Assembly: GCA_964603725.1 (NCBI GenBank)
Contig: CAZRWW010000016.1
Location: forward strand, 14,790-78,789
DNA length: 64,000 nt
Direction: 5' to 3'
From: CAZDKK01 sp964603725
Lineage (GTDB): Bacteria > Eisenbacteria > RBG-16-71-46 > CAIMUX01 > WJJG01
Shown: in pieces, positions 34,601 through 42,323 of the stretch
Layout: the number at the start of each line of letters is the position of its first letter
How positions within the stretch are numbered: the stretch's first letter is position 1
The notes under the pieces: model-generated
What the model saw: the letters and a program-made list of their open reading frames with translations, nothing else
The model's database searches: none
What the model was told of the DNA's origin: nothing
Position numbers and translations under genes: made by a program

Positions 34601-35863
34601 GTTGATGTCGCCGGCGGTGGCCAGCGCGAGTCCCAGCGCCGCGCCGGCCTGTCCGCTCACGGCCCTCCAGTCGGCGTTGTTAGGGACTCCCATGGGGCCT
34701 AGTCCCGAGGCGCTCCCGTACCAGGCAAAGGCGGCGCCTTCGCCCGCGAAACCGGCTGAGTAGCCGTAGGCGCCCACCAGGATGTCATCGTATCCGTCGC
34801 CGTTCACGTCACCCGCCGTCGCGACGCAGGCGCCGAGGTAGGCGTTGGTCCGCTCGCCCTCGGCGAACCAGGCCGGAGCGGCGCTCGGGCCGTCCGGCGA
34901 TCCAAGGTAGAGGAAGACGCGCCCCTCATCGCTCTGGCCACCATCGTAGTAGGGGGCTCCGACGAGGAGATCGCTGTAGCCGTCGCCATCGACGTCGCCC
35001 GGCGTGGCCACAGAGACGCCGAAGAGCGCCCCACTGGCGCCGCATTGAAGATCCCAGCTACTCACGCGCAGCGTCGGATCCACGGTGATGGGGTAGACAG
35101 CCTCCTGGTCATCGATCAGGACGAACAGGCGATCTTCGCCAAAGACCATGTGCGCCGGGAGGGCTGTGTCTCTGGCGTCGCGCGCGACCAGGCCTTCGTA
35201 GCTCAGCACCGCGCCCCCGGGAGAGGCGCAGAAGTCGATCGCCTGGCCATCGGGTCGGGCGCATCCTCTGAGCGGACCGACCTCCCCGGCCGCCGATTCG
35301 ATGCGCCCTTCGATGCAGAGGCGTCCCGGCCCGGATGGCCTCGCCGCGATGGTGAACCCCTGCTCGAGACCGTGCTTCCCGTTGTCATACCACTCGACGA
35401 AGTCCGGATGCTCGTACTCAACGCGCCTGCCCAGGCACATGGGATCGACCGGCGCCAGCGCTTGCATCCTCCCTGCGCGACCCCAGGCCTTCGTAGTCCA
35501 GCACCAGCGCCAGGCATCGGTTGGGTCGGTGCGCGGGGTGAGCTCCACACCATCGGGGCGGAAGTGGATTCGCAGATTGTGGGCGCGGTTCGGCGCCTGG
35601 AGTCCCGCATCCGTGCGCGAGGGGCTGTACTCGAGCAACTCGATCTCCTGGGCGACCCGTTCCCACCAATCGGCGGTCGCTCCGGCTCCAGCCACAGATG
35701 GAAGATCGATCGGTGCCCGGAAGGAGGAGGAAGTTGTCCCGTCCGGACGGCTGAAGATCGCTGCGCCTTGCTCATCAACGGCCCCGGTCATCGCCAAGAA
35801 CCCGCTGGACAAGATTCCCATGGGGATGAGCAGAGCCCATGCCACACGATGTGCCCCCCTCAT
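31667..35863 (-). CDS. Secreted 14-repeat FG-GAP (integrin-like) propeller protein with FlgD-like C terminus
   Basis: A 1398-residue protein starting at the ATG at 35863 (AAGGAGG upstream; a longer frame to 35953 is unsupported). A signal peptide (AWALLIPMGILSSGFLAMTG) precedes about 250 residues of unassigned beta-rich sequence. Then come 14 FG-GAP repeats with the Ca-binding loop GDVNGDGYxD and VIVGAxxYDxGQxxEGxxxxY, at 60-70 residue spacing. Seven such repeats make one integrin-alpha-like propeller, so two are expected. The end has PFPNPAG, SVYDIVGRSVA and ATWDGLSAEG. It is likely surface-attached or secreted. Neighbours are other propeller proteins. Confidence 0.9.
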   Translation of the reverse strand: MRGAHRVAWALLIPMGILSSGFLAMTGAVDEQGAAIFSRPDGTTSSSFRAPIDLPSVAGAGATADWWERVAQEIELLEYSPSRTDAGLQAPNRAHNLRIHFRPDGVELTPRTDPTDAWRWCWTTKAWGRAGRMQALAPVDPMCLGRRVEYEHPDFVEWYDNGKHGLEQGFTIAARPSGPGRLCIEGRIESAAGEVGPLRGCARPDGQAIDFCASPGGAVLSYEGLVARDARDTALPAHMVFGEDRLFVLIDDQEAVYPITVDPTLRVSSWDLQCGASGALFGVSVATPGDVDGDGYSDLLVGAPYYDGGQSDEGRVFLYLGSPDGPSAAPAWFAEGERTNAYLGACVATAGDVNGDGYDDILVGAYGYSAGFAGEGAAFAWYGSASGLGPMGVPNNADWRAVSGQAGAALGLALATAGDINSDGCDDVIVGGYGYDNGQTDEGRVWVYHGTASGLSPGAAWTAESNQSGACFGYAVATAGDVNADGYDDVIVGAYLYDGSTSDVGAACVWLGSSIGLGPSGTPSNADWVGQGSQRDSHYGWTVSLAGDVNGDGYGDVIVGAPQYDNGEANEGRAFLYLGRSTGLASTPAWQWEPDEPAAQFGSSVATAGDYNGDGYADVIAGAPALDPLYGPSDAGCALIFAGSQIGLSPDPWKRIAGEQTGSGFGRVVATAGDMNGDGLSDVIIGAPTYGGSDGKATVYRGWWQTPLTNGPPSWTAEGNQAECYFGVTLAAAGDINGDGYGDVIVGAPLYDSGQTDEGSVFVYLGSDDGIEGAYHWRGQGDQEGAQFGAAVAAAGDVNGDGFDDVIIGVPYYDSGQTDEGIALVYHGSANGMPLGGGPSIANWWTQANQVDAHLGYLAAKAGDVNGDGFGDVIVGAPHHDGAVANQGLVLVWHGGPTGLTPGSNPANADWTATSNTASAQFGYSGGTAGDVNGDGFSDVLIGAYNMSNGQATEGMALAWYGSSSGLGPAGSPGNADWVGEGNWPSARFGYSLGTAGDTNGDGYSDIIVGAYSYADATSTGGAYVYFGGPAGLSPTPNWEHHLATTANWNYGYAVSTAGDFNADGYSDILVGANLLTNGEAAEGGAYAYCGSPTGPEWGPAWFAEGNQANAFYGAAVAGVGDVNGDGFGDILIGAYRYDHGQTNEGMAYLYYGNWCLGTLGDGILKLPRQARADDTAPIALLGSSGSDSAFRAKLWGRTPAGRGKIRLEWEVKRAGVAFDGTGLGQSLNEVDTGLPVAGAGSRVAVNELIASLSPGTAFHWRVRTLSDSPFFPHSLWLSPAGNGAGETDFRTTGTPSSVATTEGEWSAIRLNAPFPNPAGPHLVLSYTLPRAAVVQISVYDIVGRSVAILAAGPQPAGTQTATWDGLSAEGVPVPSGAYFARLASGGESVTRRFILMR

Positions 35864-36233
35864 AGCTGGCCTCCTTCCGTCTTCTCGAGTGCGACGGGCC
35901 CACCGGCTTGCCCGCATCTTAGAAAACTGCCTGAGCGGGCCGCGAAGTTGCACCGCTCATCCGGTCCCGCCTGAATACCGAGCGTCCTTGTCAGCCTCGG
36001 CCACGGTCCGAAGGCGGCATCCTGGTGTTGCTCGGCAGGTGACGGCCTTGAGCGGTTCCCTGTTGTTCAGGGAGGTGAGGCACGAAGAAGCGCGCTGATC
36101 AAAGGAAACCGCGTGCGAACCCGGGTGAGGGGTGTAGAATCAGAGCTGCGGATACCGGCTGCCCCTTGACGAGCACCGAATGCGTTCGGGTGGAGATCGA
36201 ATCGTCCGCTGCCCCTCCGTGGAGGGAAAGGCC
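35864..36233. other. Divergent intergenic region between two secreted propeller genes
   Basis: 370 bases hold the promoters of the FG-GAP gene (minus) and the LVIVD gene (plus). A small perfect stem TCCCTG-TTGTT-CAGGGA is at 36057-36073. No other feature was recognised. Confidence 0.4.
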
Positions 36234-38429
36234 ATGAGAGCCTCCCTGCGTGTCCTCTGCCTATCACTGCTCAGCGTGTTGCCTTTTGCCGAAGGCCTGT
36301 CTGCGGAGTGCATCTTCTACGGCGACTACATCCACCGGGTGGGCCACACGGCAACGTCGGGCTACGCCCAGAGCGTGGCGCTCTCGGGCCGCTTTGCCTA
36401 CGTCGCGAACCAGAACCCCGGGAGCATGGCGGTCGTCGACGTTACCGATCCCGAGAATCCAAGCCTCGCGGGCAGCGTGAGCATCTCCGATGCCGAGGGC
36501 GTGGCCGTCTTCGAGACCCACGCCTATGTCGTCGGGGCCCAGGGGCTCACGGTGGTCGACGTCGCCGACCCGTGGCTGCCCCGCATCGCAGGGGCCATGG
36601 CCACGCCGGAAGCCGCCCACGGTGTAGCCATCCGCCCGCCAGGCGGGGGCATGGGTCATTCGGGCGCCCTTGCCTGCGTGTCGGCCGGCACAGCCGGCCT
36701 GCTGGTGGTGGACATCGGGGACCCGTCGACCCCACAGCTCCTCGGGAGCATCCAATTGGGAGATGACGCCCGCAGCGCGGCAGTCCAAGGTGCTTGCGCC
36801 TACGTCGCAGCCGGCACGTCGGGCCTGAAAGTGGTCGACATCACGGATCCCTGGAAGCCGCGGGTCATCGGTTGCGTGGGAGTGGGAACGCGGACGATCG
36901 ACGTTGCCATCCAGGGCACATACGCGTACGTAACGGCCAATGGCGTCGGGCTGCAGATTGTGGACATCACGGATCCGACGAACCCGCGCTGTCTCGGCAG
37001 CGTCTCCGTCACCGGCAGGATAGGACTGGCCGTCTATTGGACGCACGCCTTCGTTGCCTGCGAATATGGGGGTTTGATCGTGGTCGATGTCTCGGACCCG
37101 CTGCATCCGCGGGTGGTCGGCAGCGATGGAAATCACGGGGGTCGCGCCCTGGACGTGGCCGTCTCGCCTTCCTGCGCCTACGTGGCGAACAACTGGGCCG
37201 GACTCGAGGTGATCGACATCAAGTACCCCGAGAGCCCGGTGGGCTTGTACTTCTGGGACCTCAACGTCTGCGGCGTCGCCGTGCAGGGCGCGTGGGCCTG
37301 CTTGGTGGGCTACCCGGCGTACAGCGGATTGAGCGGGATCAAGATGGTCGACATCTCCGACCGTCGCAATCCGCTGGCCGTGGGCAATGGATGGTTGCCG
37401 GGCGAGCCCAGCGACGTGGTCATGTCGGGGGCATATGCCTACGCTGCCGTGGGCGAGGTTGGCCTCGAGGTGTGTGATGTTTCGATTCCATCGAACCCGC
37501 GACCCGTGGGAGTCGTCGACACGCCCGACGAGGCTCTGCAGCTTGCCCTTTCCTGGCCGTATGTCTTTGTCGCCGACGATGCGTCCGGCCTCCAGGTGAT
37601 CGACGTGTCAGATCCGCGTCACCCGGTGATCGTGGGCTCGGTGGACCCTCCGGGAAATGCGGTCGGCGTCACGCTATCGGGGGACTATGCCTACGTCGCA
37701 GCCATGTACGGAGGGCTGCAGGTGATCGACATCTCCGATCCCTCGAGTCCTTTCGTCTCAGGGAGCGCCCTCACGCCGGGACCTGCTCGCGACGTAGCGA
37801 TTGCCGGGTCGTATGCGTATGTCGCCGCCGACAACGCGGGCCTCACGGTCCTGGATGTGTCCGACCCCGGCAGTCCTCAGGTGGTGTGCAGTCTGGGCCT
37901 GGGGGCGTGGGGCCGTGCAGTCGCCACGGCCGGGACCTACGCCTACGTGGCCGCTGGCGGGCTCAAGCTGATCGACATCACCGTCCCCCAGACGCCGAAA
38001 CTCGTGGCCACCATTCATGTGGAAACCCCCAAGTGTGTAGTGGTGCCGCATGCCGACATCTTCCTGGCCCAGGTGCAGAATGGGTTTGCGATCCTGCTGA
38101 ATCGATGTCCATACCAGGAGATTACGGGAGTGGCAGATGGTCCGTGCGCCGATCCCGCACTGGACTTCCGCGTCATGCCGAATCCTGTGCGGGATTCGGC
38201 CTGGCTGCACCTCTCGCTGCAGAGCGCAGGGCGCGTGAACGTCACCCTCTTCGATGTCGCCGGCCGCCAGGTGCGGAGTCTCGACGGCGGGACATGGAGC
38301 CGAGGTGGTCACGACATAACGTGGGACGGACGAGACGAAGCAGGCCTCCGGATCGCACCGGGCATCTATCTGGCTCGGGCGACCACGCCCGCGGGGACTC
38401 GGACCGCTCGCATCGTGATGCTGAGATAA
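36234..38429 (+). CDS. Secreted LVIVD-repeat beta-propeller protein with FlgD-like C terminus
   Basis: A 731-residue protein with start at 36234 (GGAGGG upstream). Signal peptide: VLCLSLLSVLPFAEGLSA. About 13 LVIVD repeats follow, each of the form GLxVVDVSDPxxPxxVGS preceded by AxxVAVxGxYAYVA, spaced 40-50 residues. These form one or two propellers. Two repeats (near 37216 and 37347) have lost the DP of the core motif. The C-terminal 90 residues show VMPNPVRDSA, TLFDVAGRQVR and ITWDGRDEAG, the FlgD-like module. Function unknown; extracellular binding is likely. Confidence 0.9.
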   Translation: MRASLRVLCLSLLSVLPFAEGLSAECIFYGDYIHRVGHTATSGYAQSVALSGRFAYVANQNPGSMAVVDVTDPENPSLAGSVSISDAEGVAVFETHAYVVGAQGLTVVDVADPWLPRIAGAMATPEAAHGVAIRPPGGGMGHSGALACVSAGTAGLLVVDIGDPSTPQLLGSIQLGDDARSAAVQGACAYVAAGTSGLKVVDITDPWKPRVIGCVGVGTRTIDVAIQGTYAYVTANGVGLQIVDITDPTNPRCLGSVSVTGRIGLAVYWTHAFVACEYGGLIVVDVSDPLHPRVVGSDGNHGGRALDVAVSPSCAYVANNWAGLEVIDIKYPESPVGLYFWDLNVCGVAVQGAWACLVGYPAYSGLSGIKMVDISDRRNPLAVGNGWLPGEPSDVVMSGAYAYAAVGEVGLEVCDVSIPSNPRPVGVVDTPDEALQLALSWPYVFVADDASGLQVIDVSDPRHPVIVGSVDPPGNAVGVTLSGDYAYVAAMYGGLQVIDISDPSSPFVSGSALTPGPARDVAIAGSYAYVAADNAGLTVLDVSDPGSPQVVCSLGLGAWGRAVATAGTYAYVAAGGLKLIDITVPQTPKLVATIHVETPKCVVVPHADIFLAQVQNGFAILLNRCPYQEITGVADGPCADPALDFRVMPNPVRDSAWLHLSLQSAGRVNVTLFDVAGRQVRSLDGGTWSRGGHDITWDGRDEAGLRIAPGIYLARATTPAGTRTARIVMLR

Positions 38430-38528
38430 GGCGGCGGAGTGCGGACTCGCCCCGCCTGCGCCTCCGGCGACCCCCGTCGCGCAGGACTGGCCGCCCCGCT
38501 CTGGGGTCTCGCCGCACCGCGCTACGCT

Positions 38529-38654
38529 GGTCTGCCAGCCGATTCTGGAGTGGATCGAAGCGCACTGAAAGCCGCTGCTCGGCACGGTCTTGATCGGGCT
38601 TGGGGCTGAGGATGGGGCTGGGGCTGGGGCTGGGAATCGCCCCAGCCCCAGCGC
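38529..38654. pseudogene. 126-bp duplicated element, copy B: relic of a hydrolase 3' end plus hairpin
   Basis: It aligns without gaps to 31321-31446 (119 of 126 bases match). The first 40 bases read CQPILEWIEAH then TGA in the hydrolase frame, against WQPILEWIEAH in the intact gene. Two of the three differences there are synonymous. No other part of the hydrolase is present, so this is a remnant of a lost paralogue or of a recombination event. Confidence 0.8.
38617..38652 (+). terminator. Covarying GC hairpin, copy B
   Basis: The arms GCTGGGGCTGGGGC and GCCCCAGCCCCAGC pair over 14 bp around TGGGAATC. The pair 38625/38644 is T-A where copy A has C-G. It lies between convergent genes, downstream of the LVIVD gene (plus) and of the YVTN gene (minus). 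Confidence 0.5.
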
Positions 38655-38691
38655 CCCGATCCTTGAGAGACCCGGCCAGCGTCCCGCAGAC

Positions 38692-40020
38692 CTACCGAAC
38701 CATCACCAGGCGCGCTGAAGCGCTGCCGTGGACGCTGGATGCACGGAGCACATAGGCCCCCGCGGGGACCGCACGGCCGGCCGCGTCGCGTCCATCCCAC
38801 AGGAGCCGATGCAGGCCCGGTGCGCGTTGCGCGTTAACGAGCTGGCGGATCTTGCGTCCCGAGGCATCGAATATGGCCAGCTCGACTGAGCCCGCCGCGG
38901 CGAGCGTGTAGGTCAGCTCAGCGCCGCCCAGCATCGGATTCGGGGGCGCGTGCAGGTGGATCCGTGGCCGCAGGGGCGCGTCACCAGCGGCGACGTCCGA
39001 CCCCGCGGAGTGCATCTGCGCCTGGACCGCCACGACGTTCGTGTTCGACCCGTTGGCCTGGAAGACCGTCTCGATCGTGTTGTCGGTCAGGTCGATGACG
39101 TAGATCGGATGGCTCGTTGTGCCAACCACGCCGCCGCAGACGAAGGCAAGCTGGCGCGCGTCCAGGATGTCGACGTCCCGCGGGTCGGCCGTCGCGTCCA
39201 GGGGCAGGACCGTCACGCCCAGCGTCGCCGTGTCGATGATGTAGACGTTGTGGCTGTCTTCACACGTGACGACCAGCTTGCCGCCGTCGGCGGTGACGTC
39301 AATGCCCCAGGGATCATCGCCCACGGCAACGGTGCCGACCTGGGTCAGCGTGGCGCGGTCGATGATCCGCACCATGTCGGTCCCACGATCGGTGACATAC
39401 ACGACCTGCCCGTCCGGAGAGACGACGAGCTGCCAGAGGCTGCTGCCGACGTCGAGCTGGCGCAGGATGGCCGATCCGTCCGCGGCGATCTCGAACAGCG
39501 TGTTGTCGTACCAGTCGACCAGGTAGAAGAGCCCGCTCACCGGATCGAGGGCGATGTTGCCGCCGTCGTAGCCCGTGGGGAGCTGCAGAGATCCAACGAC
39601 TGTGTAGCTGCCGGTGTCGATGATCGTGACGTTCTCGGTGTCCCGGCAGCTCACCAGCGCGAGCGCGCCGTCGTTCGTGAAGGCGATCGAGGTCGGGTAC
39701 TCCCCGGTGCCGATCCGGTGCGTGATCGTGTTCGTCGCCCGGTCGATGACCACGGCGCCGTCACCGACAGCGCCGACGAACCAAACCTCGGTGCCGTCGG
39801 GTGTGATCGTGGCGTCGTAGGGGTAATCCCCTTGGGGCAGGAGCGAGATGGACGGACCAGTGGCGTACGTGTCGAGGTCGAACGGACAGGCGCTGTCGGT
39901 GGTCGAGCAGCCGACCCAGCCGTCGTTCAGGCCGCGCTCGGCGGCGGCGGGCGACCACGCCCCGCAGGCCAGGAGCGCGACGGCGATGAGGAGCAGATGG
40001 ACTCTTGTGAGACGAGACAT
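38692..40020 (-). CDS. Secreted YVTN-type beta-propeller protein with FlgD-like C terminus
   Basis: A 442-residue protein with signal peptide VHLLLIAVALLACGAWSPAAA. Seven or so propeller units carry YVTN/YNCE-type features: IDRATNTITHRIGTGEYPTSIAFTNDGA, VVSPDGQVVYVTDRGTDMVRIID and GIDVTADGGKLVVTCEDSHN. The C terminus has HAPPNPMLGGA, AIFDASGRKIRQ and LLWDGRDAAGR, matching the FlgD-like module. It is convergent with the LVIVD gene and divergent from 40488. Extracellular location is expected; ligand unknown. Confidence 0.88.
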   Translation of the reverse strand: MSRLTRVHLLLIAVALLACGAWSPAAAERGLNDGWVGCSTTDSACPFDLDTYATGPSISLLPQGDYPYDATITPDGTEVWFVGAVGDGAVVIDRATNTITHRIGTGEYPTSIAFTNDGALALVSCRDTENVTIIDTGSYTVVGSLQLPTGYDGGNIALDPVSGLFYLVDWYDNTLFEIAADGSAILRQLDVGSSLWQLVVSPDGQVVYVTDRGTDMVRIIDRATLTQVGTVAVGDDPWGIDVTADGGKLVVTCEDSHNVYIIDTATLGVTVLPLDATADPRDVDILDARQLAFVCGGVVGTTSHPIYVIDLTDNTIETVFQANGSNTNVVAVQAQMHSAGSDVAAGDAPLRPRIHLHAPPNPMLGGAELTYTLAAAGSVELAIFDASGRKIRQLVNAQRAPGLHRLLWDGRDAAGRAVPAGAYVLRASSVHGSASARLVMVR

Positions 40021-40487
40021 GGTGCGACCCCCTTGTGATGGGCAAGGAACGGTGCTTTGGTGGATGGCTCTATTGTCTCACAGGGTGGGGGCGCCGGGGC
40101 AGGGGGGGATTTCGCGCTTGATCGGCGTCGCGCGCGCGTGGCGCGATTCGCCCGGCGAGCGTACCCCGAACCGAAGGTGGCATCGAGCCCGGCTCGGCGC
40201 GGCGGGCAGCCTGCCAGCAGGCTGCACCAGAGAGGCGGCAGCGACCTTGTGATGGGGGGGCGCATCTGCATGGGGCGGACTTGCTCGCCCGCAGAGCAGC
40301 AGCGAATGACGTGCAACACTGCGCCAGGGCCGCACGCTGGCGGCGCCGTCGACTGCTCGCGCCCCTCGGCCGGGGCCTCGGGCAGGCCGGCTCACGCTTG
40401 ACAGCGCAACGGGCCGCCAAGTACCCTAGGCGCCAGATCCGAAAGCACTTGTGCTGAGCTTCTGACCCGCGCCGAGAGGACCATCGG
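40021..40487. other. Divergent intergenic region with a 20-bp perfect palindrome
   Basis: This 467-base gap separates two divergently transcribed secreted-protein genes. A perfect inverted repeat occurs at 40205-40224. No coding frame with the local codon style was found. Confidence 0.4.
40205..40224. promoter_or_regulatory. Perfect 9+2+9 palindrome, possible operator
   Basis: GCAGCCTGC-CA-GCAGGCTGC has perfect arms with a 2-base centre. That spacing is too tight for a comfortable RNA loop, so a dimeric DNA-binding protein is the better guess. It sits midway between divergent genes. Confidence 0.35.
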
Positions 40488-41819
40488 ATGGACGGACAAG
40501 CTGCCCCCAGGCTGTCCCGCCTTCTGCCTGTGCTATCCCCAATGCTGTTCCGGCTTGGTCTTGCGATTGCCGTGAGCCCGGCGCTAGTGGCTGCCGCTGC
40601 GACTGAGACGGAAGGCGCTTCCGGGCGCGAGTGGAAGGGCACGCGCGAGGTGCGCGACGGTGTTACCTACGTGTGGAATCCGGCCGAGCCTCTGGAGGGG
40701 ACGGTCGAGTACGAACTGCGGGAGCTGTGGCGGCTGGAGAGTGAGAGGGCGGATGGGACGGTGGTGTTTGGTGTGGTGGAGGACGTCGCAGAGGACACGG
40801 AAGGCAACGTCCTGGTGCTCGACTCGCAGCTCTGTCGTGTCCATCGGGTCAGTGCATCCGGGGCGTACTTGGGATCGATCGGCCGCGAAGGCGACGGGCC
40901 TGGGGAATTCCGGCATCCCTCCAGTGTCTTTGTGACCAACAACGGGCGGATCGGGGTGATCGATTCTCAAGTCGCGAGTGTCGTGTTCCTCGATTCCGCT
41001 GGAGAGCCCCAGGGAAAGTGGACTCTGAACATAGAAGAAACCAGCCAAGATGGATTGATCTCGATCCTCCCCCTGCGCAATGGATACGTCGCGCATGTGG
41101 TCTCTCGTAACTTCACAAGGGAGCAGATGGAAACCGCATTCGCAGCGCACCTGTTCTCCCTGGAAGGCAGGCAAGAGCGGCAGATAGTGTCCAGGACACA
41201 TGTGTTGGACCGGTCTCGGATGTATGACTACATCGAGGAAGAGGAGGATGCCCTCTGGATTCAGGATGCATCAATGAGCGGGCGAATCTTGATCTCCCTC
41301 AGCTTCAGAGACTACCGACTGCATGTCTACGATGACGCTGGTGAACTTCAGATGGTCGTGGAGATGGACTACGAGTCACTCGGGCGTACGGCGGATGAGA
41401 TCGCAGCCGAACGCTCCTATCGTGAGGGGTCGCTCCGCGACTACCCCACCGCGGAAGTTCATGTGTCGCCCTTTCATCGAACGGTCGCGTCGGCCAAGCT
41501 ACAGGACAATGGGGACATCCACGTGACATCGAGCCGAGGATGGAAGGAAGTCCGAGAAGGAGTCGTTGAGAAGGTCGATGTGTTCAACTCGGACGGTGTG
41601 CTTGTACGCCGGATCGTTGTCCTGGGCCGGGTTTTGCCGGAGAACGACATTGTTCTCCCTTTGGGCAATCGCCGAATCATTGCCCATGGCGGCGCGGGAG
41701 CCCAGATGGCCGCTGTAGGGGCGGGGGGACACGCCTTGACGGACGGCAGTCCCGCGAGCCACCCGTTCGTTGCCTGCTACGAGTTGGTCGCGGCAGGTTG
41801 CGGCCGCATGAACAGGTAG
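40488..41819 (+). CDS. Secreted 6-bladed beta-propeller (NHL-like) protein
   Basis: A 443-residue protein with an N-terminal hydrophobic segment (LGLAIAVSPALVAAAAT). Propeller features are DVAEDTEGNVLVLDSQLCRV, GAYLGSIGREGDGPGEFRHP and VTNNGRIGVIDSQ, a pattern typical of 6-bladed propeller proteins related to NHL repeats. It lacks the FlgD-like C terminus of its neighbours and ends in a Gly/Ala-rich stretch followed by FVACYELVAAGC. It has GAGAGGACC upstream of the ATG. Function unknown. Confidence 0.72.
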   Translation: MDGQAAPRLSRLLPVLSPMLFRLGLAIAVSPALVAAAATETEGASGREWKGTREVRDGVTYVWNPAEPLEGTVEYELRELWRLESERADGTVVFGVVEDVAEDTEGNVLVLDSQLCRVHRVSASGAYLGSIGREGDGPGEFRHPSSVFVTNNGRIGVIDSQVASVVFLDSAGEPQGKWTLNIEETSQDGLISILPLRNGYVAHVVSRNFTREQMETAFAAHLFSLEGRQERQIVSRTHVLDRSRMYDYIEEEEDALWIQDASMSGRILISLSFRDYRLHVYDDAGELQMVVEMDYESLGRTADEIAAERSYREGSLRDYPTAEVHVSPFHRTVASAKLQDNGDIHVTSSRGWKEVREGVVEKVDVFNSDGVLVRRIVVLGRVLPENDIVLPLGNRRIIAHGGAGAQMAAVGAGGHALTDGSPASHPFVACYELVAAGCGRMNR

Positions 41820-42001
41820 ATGTGGCGCCGTAGCTGGCTGGGGGATCGGAAGCGGATGACTTCCGGATGCTTACAGACTGAGAAGTCGCGCAGCGGGGGT
41901 GGGAGACGTGATGAGCGCGGCCCGGGGGCCGAAAGGCCCGACTTGGGGTAGAGACCGGGTCCTGGCCTGAGCGCCGCTCCGGTCCTTCGGCGGAGGAGAG
42001 G

Positions 42002-42307
42002 ATGATGCGCATTCGAAATCTGATCTTTGGGGCGCTGGTCTGCGCGTGTATGGTGTTGCTCACCAGCAGTGTTGCTGAGGCCGCTCCCCAGAAGCACATA
42101 ACGCCACCCCGTCCAGTTGCGGGTGTTCCCGATGAGCCACCGGAATCCAACCAGACTGCCATTCCTACAGACTGGCAGGATGTCCCCAACAACGGAGAGG
42201 CAGATCCGCATTGGACACGGGAATCCGAAGCCAATCTGTGCATCGTCCTTCAGGACATGCTGCGAGTTAGGCAGGAGGAATCTCCCCGCGTGGACCCACG
42301 TGTGTAG
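42002..42307 (+). CDS. Small secreted protein of unknown function
   Basis: A 101-residue product (start 42002 or the next ATG at 42005) with GGCGGAGGAGAGG immediately upstream. The signal peptide is LIFGALVCACMVLLTSSVAEA, cleaved before AAPQKH. The mature part (about 73 residues) is Pro-, Glu- and Asp-rich (PPRPVAGVPDEPPESN) with a single Cys. It lies 16 bases before the sigma-54-type regulator and is probably cotranscribed. I do not recognise a family. Confidence 0.6.
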   Translation: MMRIRNLIFGALVCACMVLLTSSVAEAAPQKHITPPRPVAGVPDEPPESNQTAIPTDWQDVPNNGEADPHWTRESEANLCIVLQDMLRVRQEESPRVDPRV

Positions 42308-42323
42308 ATCGAGCAAGAACACC

